From assembly GCA_016296655.1 (NCBI GenBank), contig JAEDIW010000001.1:1-64000 (forward strand): DNA of 64,000 nucleotides, given 5' to 3'. Below the pieces are notes generated by a model. It made no database searches and was not told the DNA's origin. It worked only from the letters and a program-made list of their open reading frames with translations. A program made the position numbers and the translations under genes. Every line of letters starts with the position of its first letter. Within the stretch, counting starts at the first letter, position 1. Source of the DNA: Treponema sp. (GTDB lineage: Bacteria; Spirochaetota; Spirochaetia; Treponematales; Treponemataceae). Below, piece after piece: positions 59,158 through 64,000 of this stretch.

Positions 59158-62100
59158 ATGATTAGTAAATTTGTTCTTAAAAGTTTAAAATCTCGCCTTT
59201 CTGTATTATTATTGGGAGTAGTTTTCTCATGCTGTATTAATGTTTTTGCCCAGACTCCTGAAACTTCTGTGTTTAATGAAAATTATAAGGTAGTGAAGAT
59301 TGCCTATTATAAAAGTAAAGGTTTTCAGGAAGGTGCAGAACCTGGTTCCATAAAAAAAGGTTATTCTTATGAGTATCTGCAAAAAATCAGTGAACTGACA
59401 GGTTGGAAATATGAATATGTTTATGGAACTAGGGCAGAGTTGTTTGACAAATTTATTGCAGGCGAAATTGATTTGTATGCCGGTGTTTATTATAACAATG
59501 CTCAGGAAGAATTGTTTTATTATCCCAAGTTTCAGATGGGTGGAGATGGACATTACATTTATATCCGTGCAAGTGATTTTGCAATGCAGACTGAAGACAT
59601 AAATTCATTCAATGGAAAAAAAATCGGAGCAATTCGTAATGGCGGAATAACTGCAGAATTGAAAAGATGGCTTGCAGAAAGTGATATTCATGCAGATATT
59701 GTTTTGTATGAAGGTTTTGACAGTCTTTACGGAGATTTATTTGAAGGAAAATTAGACGGAATAGCAGGAAGTGAAAATGATATTTCTACAGAACTTGGCT
59801 TAATTCCTATTATTCAGTTGTCTTATAGTCCTTATTATCTTTGTGTTACAAAAAATAAGCCGCAGTTATTACAAGAATTGAATTCCGCACTTGAACGGAT
59901 AGCTTTTCGTTCCCCTAAATTTATTTATGAACTGAGACAGAAATATTATAAGAGTAAGGCTGTAAATGTTGTTCTTACTGATGATGAAAAAAAATGGGTA
60001 GCCTCTCATAAAAAAATACGGATAGGATATCTTGAAAATTACCTTCCTTATTCAGTTTCAGATGCAAACGGCAATGTAAGAGGAATAGTAAAAGACCTGT
60101 TTTTTCAAATGAATGAAAATATGGGACTTTCTGAGAAAATTTCTTGTGAATATAAAGGATTTAAAAACTATGAAGATATTATTACGGCTTTGAAGCATAA
60201 TGAAATTGATGTGGGATTTCCAATTTATGGAGACATCTGGCAGTCTGAGCAAAGTGGGATAAATCAAAGCTCACTTGTAATAGCATCATCTGTTGATATT
60301 GTATATAAAGGATCTTATTCAAATTTAAAAATTTCAAAAATAGCCGTAAACACTTGCAATAAACTTCAGGAAATTTTTTCAAAGGCTGCATATCCTGATG
60401 CGGAACTCATTTTATGCAAATCAATTGAAGACTGTCTTGATGCGGTTGCTTCTGGAAAAGCTGATGCCGTAATTTTAAATGGTTTGAGAACAAAGGGGCT
60501 GTTGCGAAATGTCCGTTATTCTGCATTGAATTCAGTAATATTCCCTGAAAGTGTTAATTTTTGCATTGGCGTAAAAAAAGGAAATTACGTTCTTCTCGGG
60601 TTAATTGATCGAGGAATTTCTTCTCTGGATAATGATTTTGCCTATAAAGCAACATACGAATATGTTGGCAGATACATAGAATATTCTATACTGGATTTTG
60701 CGCAAGAACATATTGTAATAGTATTTGTTTTAATTTTCATTTTTATTGCACTTATTGTCATTGCTTTTGTAATCTATGCAACTAGTACTAAGCGGGAAAA
60801 AGATTCTATTGAAAAAGCCAGACAGTTCGCTCTTGAAGAAGCCGAAAAATCTGTTGAAATGATAACAACTATCCATGGTTTGCTTGGCTCTGCAACTTAT
60901 AGGCGAGAATTTGATGAATTTGGAAATCCTGTTTCAATGGTTGTCAGCGATGAATTTTGCCAGATGTATGGTTATAACTGCAAGGAAGAGGCTCCTATAA
61001 CTTTTGATGAATGGGAAAATCTGGTTCATCCGGATGATAGGGAACAGATTGAAAAAGCCTTTATGGATGCTGTAAATGACAAAACAGGGGAGTCAAAGTT
61101 TGATGTAGAATATAGGGTAAACACATTGGATAGGGGATACCGCTGGCTTCGCTCTTCGGGAAAGCTTACAAGGCGTGGAGATGGTACTCCAATGACTTTT
61201 TACGGTGTTGTTCTTGATATTGAAGACCAGAAAATTGCGGAACGTGAAGTTCAGACTCAAATGACAGTTTCAGAAGCTCTAAGCCGGGAATTTCCGTATG
61301 CTGTTATTTATAATCTGACTACAGACACTTCGATGGCTGTAAAAATAAATGGAAAACTAATTCATGAAAAAGACAGAAAGAAAAATTACTGCTATAAGAA
61401 GTTATGGACTGGATTTGTCGAAAAGTACGTTGTTGAAGAGGAAAAGCAGACTGTACTTCAGGAAGTAAGGCTTTCAAAAGTTCTAGCAGAAATTAATGAA
61501 CATGGTTTTTTCTCCTGTTCATACACTTGCATTTTGGATGGTGAAAAGCATGCTGTGCAGACCCATTTTTTAACTTCATGTTCTTCGGAATTTAAAAATA
61601 CCTTTATTATAGGATTCCGTTATGTTGATGAAATAGTAAAAAAAGAACTTGAACAGAAAGATTTATTGCAGAAGGCTCTTATTGAAGCTGAAAATGCAAA
61701 TAAGGCAAAAACTTCTTTTTTATTCAATATGTCGCATGATATAAGAACGCCAATGAATGCAATTATTGGTTTTACAGATTTATTGCAGAAACATCAGGGT
61801 AATGAAAAAAGACGTGAAGATTATATAAAAAAGATTCGCTCTTCCAGTAACTTTTTGCTTTCCCTTATAAATAATGTTCTTGAGATGGCAAGAATTGAAA
61901 GCGGAAAATCTGTTTTGGAAGAAGAGCCATGTAATATTTTTCAGTTCAGCGATTCTATTTATTCGGTTTTTGAAAATCAGATGAAGTCGAAAAAATTGAA
62001 ATTCAATGAAAATATTGATATAAAAAATGAAAACATTCTTTGTGATACTACAAAATTACGGGAAATTTTTCTGAATATTTTAAGTAATTCTGTAAAATAC

Positions 62101-62835
62101 ACGACTGAGGGTGGTATCCTTGATTTTAAATTGACTGAATTGCCCTGTGAAAAGCCTGAATATTCAATTTACCGCAGTATTTTGACGGATTCAGGTATAG
62201 GAATTTCAAAGGATTTTCTGCCGCATATTTTTGAGGAATTTACACGTGAAAAAAATACAACTGAATCCAGAATTGAGGGAACTGGTCTTGGTATGCCTAT
62301 TGTGAAAAAAATGGTGGACTTAATGGACGGTTCTATATCAATCGAAAGTGAATTGGGAAAGGGGACTTGTGTTACCATTTGTTTGCCACTAAAAATTTCA
62401 ACCAAGGCTGAAGTTGCAAAGAAAAATCAAAAATCCATACTTAATGAAACTTTTAATGGAAAATCAATACTTTTGGCAGAAGATAATGATTTGAATGCAG
62501 AAATTGCAATAACCTTGCTATCTGAGGCAGGATTTAAGATTGACAGAGCTGTAGATGGTGTTGACTGTGTTGCAAAACTTGAAAGGGCTGATAAAAATTA
62601 TTATGACTTGATTCTCATGGATATTCAGATGCCCAACATGGATGGTTACAAGGCAACTCAAATTATTCGCTCTTTTGAAGAAAAAGAAAAAGCGCAGATT
62701 CCGATTATTGCCATGACGGCAAATGCTTTTTCAGAAGATAAGCAGAATGCCCTAGCTTCTGGTATGAACGGGCATATTGCAAAACCTGTTGACATTTCAA
62801 AACTCATGGAAATTATTGGAGAACTCCTAAAGTAG
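59158..62835 (+). CDS. Hybrid sensor histidine kinase with two periplasmic solute-binding domains
   Basis: A 1225-residue BvgS/EvgS-like sensor. A signal peptide or first helix (about 12-32) leads to two tandem family 3 solute-binding domains (about 45-275 and 285-500), then a transmembrane helix (about 518-541). A PAS domain ('GLLGSATYRREF...VHPDDREQIEKAF...DIEDQKIAE', about 565-700) and a less clear PAS-like domain follow. The HisKA box has phospho-acceptor His860 ('NMSHDIRTPMNAIIGF'). The HATPase has N ('NILSNSVKYT') and G boxes ('GTGLGMPIVKKM'). A receiver domain has Asp1155 ('LMDIQMPNMDGY'). Its ligand is probably a small solute such as an amino acid. No partner regulator is adjacent. 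Confidence 0.93.
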   Translation: MISKFVLKSLKSRLSVLLLGVVFSCCINVFAQTPETSVFNENYKVVKIAYYKSKGFQEGAEPGSIKKGYSYEYLQKISELTGWKYEYVYGTRAELFDKFIAGEIDLYAGVYYNNAQEELFYYPKFQMGGDGHYIYIRASDFAMQTEDINSFNGKKIGAIRNGGITAELKRWLAESDIHADIVLYEGFDSLYGDLFEGKLDGIAGSENDISTELGLIPIIQLSYSPYYLCVTKNKPQLLQELNSALERIAFRSPKFIYELRQKYYKSKAVNVVLTDDEKKWVASHKKIRIGYLENYLPYSVSDANGNVRGIVKDLFFQMNENMGLSEKISCEYKGFKNYEDIITALKHNEIDVGFPIYGDIWQSEQSGINQSSLVIASSVDIVYKGSYSNLKISKIAVNTCNKLQEIFSKAAYPDAELILCKSIEDCLDAVASGKADAVILNGLRTKGLLRNVRYSALNSVIFPESVNFCIGVKKGNYVLLGLIDRGISSLDNDFAYKATYEYVGRYIEYSILDFAQEHIVIVFVLIFIFIALIVIAFVIYATSTKREKDSIEKARQFALEEAEKSVEMITTIHGLLGSATYRREFDEFGNPVSMVVSDEFCQMYGYNCKEEAPITFDEWENLVHPDDREQIEKAFMDAVNDKTGESKFDVEYRVNTLDRGYRWLRSSGKLTRRGDGTPMTFYGVVLDIEDQKIAEREVQTQMTVSEALSREFPYAVIYNLTTDTSMAVKINGKLIHEKDRKKNYCYKKLWTGFVEKYVVEEEKQTVLQEVRLSKVLAEINEHGFFSCSYTCILDGEKHAVQTHFLTSCSSEFKNTFIIGFRYVDEIVKKELEQKDLLQKALIEAENANKAKTSFLFNMSHDIRTPMNAIIGFTDLLQKHQGNEKRREDYIKKIRSSSNFLLSLINNVLEMARIESGKSVLEEEPCNIFQFSDSIYSVFENQMKSKKLKFNENIDIKNENILCDTTKLREIFLNILSNSVKYTTEGGILDFKLTELPCEKPEYSIYRSILTDSGIGISKDFLPHIFEEFTREKNTTESRIEGTGLGMPIVKKMVDLMDGSISIESELGKGTCVTICLPLKISTKAEVAKKNQKSILNETFNGKSILLAEDNDLNAEIAITLLSEAGFKIDRAVDGVDCVAKLERADKNYYDLILMDIQMPNMDGYKATQIIRSFEEKEKAQIPIIAMTANAFSEDKQNALASGMNGHIAKPVDISKLMEIIGELLK

Positions 62836-63068
62836 TAGCAGATTGAGTTTGCAGGGGGAGAATAAGAGCAAACGCTATTGCTTCTTAATGTATGTTGTAT
62901 TATTACACTTTGGTAGACAGAATATGCATTATTAAGAGTTGTGTATTACGCAAAGAATGGAAACTTAGCCGTAAAAATTACTTGGTTAGCAGCTTTGAGC
63001 AGCAATTTTCTTTGTTTTCAGCATTAATTCAAAAAAAAACAAAGAAAATTGTGAATATGTCTAAAATT
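62836..63068. other. Intergenic region with 16-bp inverted repeat
   Basis: No gene is visible between the sensor kinase and mfd. It contains CAATTTTCTTTGTTTT (63003-63018) and its perfect complement AAAACAAAGAAAATTG (63036-63051), with a 17-nt loop. The strands converge here, so this may end both transcripts. Confidence 0.6.
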
Positions 63069-64000
63069 TTAGACTAACTGAGAGAGTTTTTCACGGATAA
63101 ATTCGCTTTTTTCTTTCAAACCTATTTTTCCGGTAGAAAGAATTATTTGGTTTGGATGGGAACTGTCAAATTTTACCCGTCCGCCGCTTGTTTGAATTAG
63201 TTTTAGTGCTTTGTCAATTGAGATTTTGGCAATTTTATCGAACGTTACCCGCACAATACCTGCATGTTCTTTCAGCATACTGATTTCAAGCTGTCGGCAA
63301 ATAATTCGTATTTCTGCAAGTGAAAGCAGACTGTAAACTTCATCAGGAATTGGACCGAACCTGTCTTCTAATTCGCTGTATACACTGTCAAGTTCGTATT
63401 TTTCCTGTATGGAAGCTATTTTTTTGTAAATTTCCATTTTTGTCTGCGGATTCTGAACGTATGTATCAGGAATGAATCCAGTATACTCCAGTTCCATGAG
63501 AACTTCGGTACGTTCTGTGTAATTTTCCATTGTAAGGCGCTGTACCGCATCGTTTAATAGTCTTAGGTATAAATCAAAACCTACTGAGTAAACGTTTCCG
63601 CTTTGATCCTGCCCCAAAAGATTTCCAGCTCCTCGAATTTCCATATCTTTCATGGCAATCTTGAATCCGCTTCCTAGTTCTGTAAAGTCGCTGATGACCT
63701 GCAGCCGCTTCATGGCGATTTCGGATAGAGCTTTGTTTTTCGGGTAGAAAAGATATGCGTATGCTTTTCTGTCGCTGCGCCCTACTCGTCCTCTAAGCTG
63801 GTAAAGCTGGCTTACACCGTACATGTCCGCTCGGTCGATGATAATTGTATTTACGTTTGGAATGTCAATTCCGTTTTCAATGATTGTTGTTGAAATGAGA
63901 ATATGAAAGCCTCCCATTTTAAATCTTCTGAAAATATCATCCAGCTGATCACTTGTCATTTGTCCATGTGCAATGTCAATAAGCATTTCAGGCATGAGTT
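63069..64000 (-). CDS. mfd: Transcription-repair coupling factor Mfd, C-terminal part (partial)
   Basis: The last 310 residues or so of Mfd, the translocase that removes RNA polymerase stalled at lesions and recruits UvrA. The frame stays open to the window edge, so the start lies outside. Helicase motifs V and VI are visible: 'ISTTIIENGIDIPNVNTIIIDRADMYG' and 'QLYQLRGRVGRSDRKAYAYL'. 'GAGNLLGQDQSGNVYSVGFDLY' and the C-terminal TRCF domain ('ELEYTGFIPDTYV...EDRFGPIPDEV') follow. RecG is excluded by the TRCF domain. Confidence 0.93.
   Translation of the reverse strand, partial: LMPEMLIDIAHGQMTSDQLDDIFRRFKMGGFHILISTTIIENGIDIPNVNTIIIDRADMYGVSQLYQLRGRVGRSDRKAYAYLFYPKNKALSEIAMKRLQVISDFTELGSGFKIAMKDMEIRGAGNLLGQDQSGNVYSVGFDLYLRLLNDAVQRLTMENYTERTEVLMELEYTGFIPDTYVQNPQTKMEIYKKIASIQEKYELDSVYSELEDRFGPIPDEVYSLLSLAEIRIICRQLEISMLKEHAGIVRVTFDKIAKISIDKALKLIQTSGGRVKFDSSHPNQIILSTGKIGLKEKSEFIREKLSQLV

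Noticed and set aside
1..64000. CRISPR arrays, insertion sequences, prophage or toxin-antitoxin genes
   Set aside because: No regularly spaced direct repeats, transposase, integrase or phage-type genes were seen on either strand.

Overview
The window is a dense, AT-rich bacterial chromosome segment. It carries about 51 protein genes, two tRNA genes and the RNase P RNA, with no insertion sequences, phage genes or CRISPR array. The gene content points to a diderm, rod- or spiral-shaped, fermentative anaerobe: lipoproteins, mreBCD-mrdA-rodA, a bacterial 2[4Fe-4S] ferredoxin, a GGGtGRT/NifU-like pair, and several envelope proteins of a type I associate with spirochaetes. A host-associated Treponema is my best guess. 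This rests on recalled protein resemblance and composition, not on a search.

Layout. 0.2-4.6 kb: sbcD-sbcC. 4.7-7.6 kb (minus): rlmJ and glutamine-dependent NAD synthetase. 8-9.2 kb: tyrS. 9.3-15.5 kb (minus): a membrane-tethered ParB-like protein, a class A penicillin-binding protein, a PEGA-like exported protein, an M23 peptidase coupled to a small membrane protein, and a ferredoxin. 15.8 kb: deoC. 16.5-20 kb (minus): a metallo-beta-lactamase-fold protein and a large secreted protein of unknown function. 20.1-21.6 kb: a MarR regulator and a membrane protein, each with the same 16-bp palindromic operator. 21.6-25.1 kb: metG and a FemAB-like gene. 25.3-30.3 kb: a five-gene peptide ABC importer operon. 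30.4-39.2 kb: housekeeping genes (dCMP deaminase, thrC, alr, folC, trpS, CCA-adding enzyme), with a lipoprotein upstream of thrC. 39.2-41.9 kb: thiamine pyrophosphokinase, two membrane proteins and chorismate mutase. 42.0-43.8 kb: the GGGtGRT pair. 44.2 kb: tRNA-Thr and tRNA-Tyr. 44.6-51.2 kb: MBL protein, mltG, dnaG, rpoD and a zinc-ribbon coiled-coil protein. 51.3-51.8 kb: rnpB. 51.8-58.4 kb: a TPR protein followed by mreB-mreC-mreD-mrdA-rodA. 58.5-62.8 kb: a histidine phosphatase and a large hybrid sensor kinase. The window closes inside mfd (minus).

Much of the window builds or shapes the cell wall: a class A PBP, PBP2, RodA, MreBCD, MltG, Alr, FemAB-like and M23 proteins. The rest is mainly information processing. 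A recurring feature is a good sigma-70 promoter whose -10 box ends 7-9 nt before the start codon with no Shine-Dalgarno (PBP1A, metG, alr, folC, the peptide-binding protein, sbcD). This suggests many leaderless mRNAs. Other genes carry a strong AGGAGG-type site.

The most interesting under-described items are the GGGtGRT/NifU-like pair, the MarR regulon with its unknown membrane protein, the membrane-tethered ParB-like protein, and GC-rich hairpin islands in otherwise AT-rich intergenic DNA.
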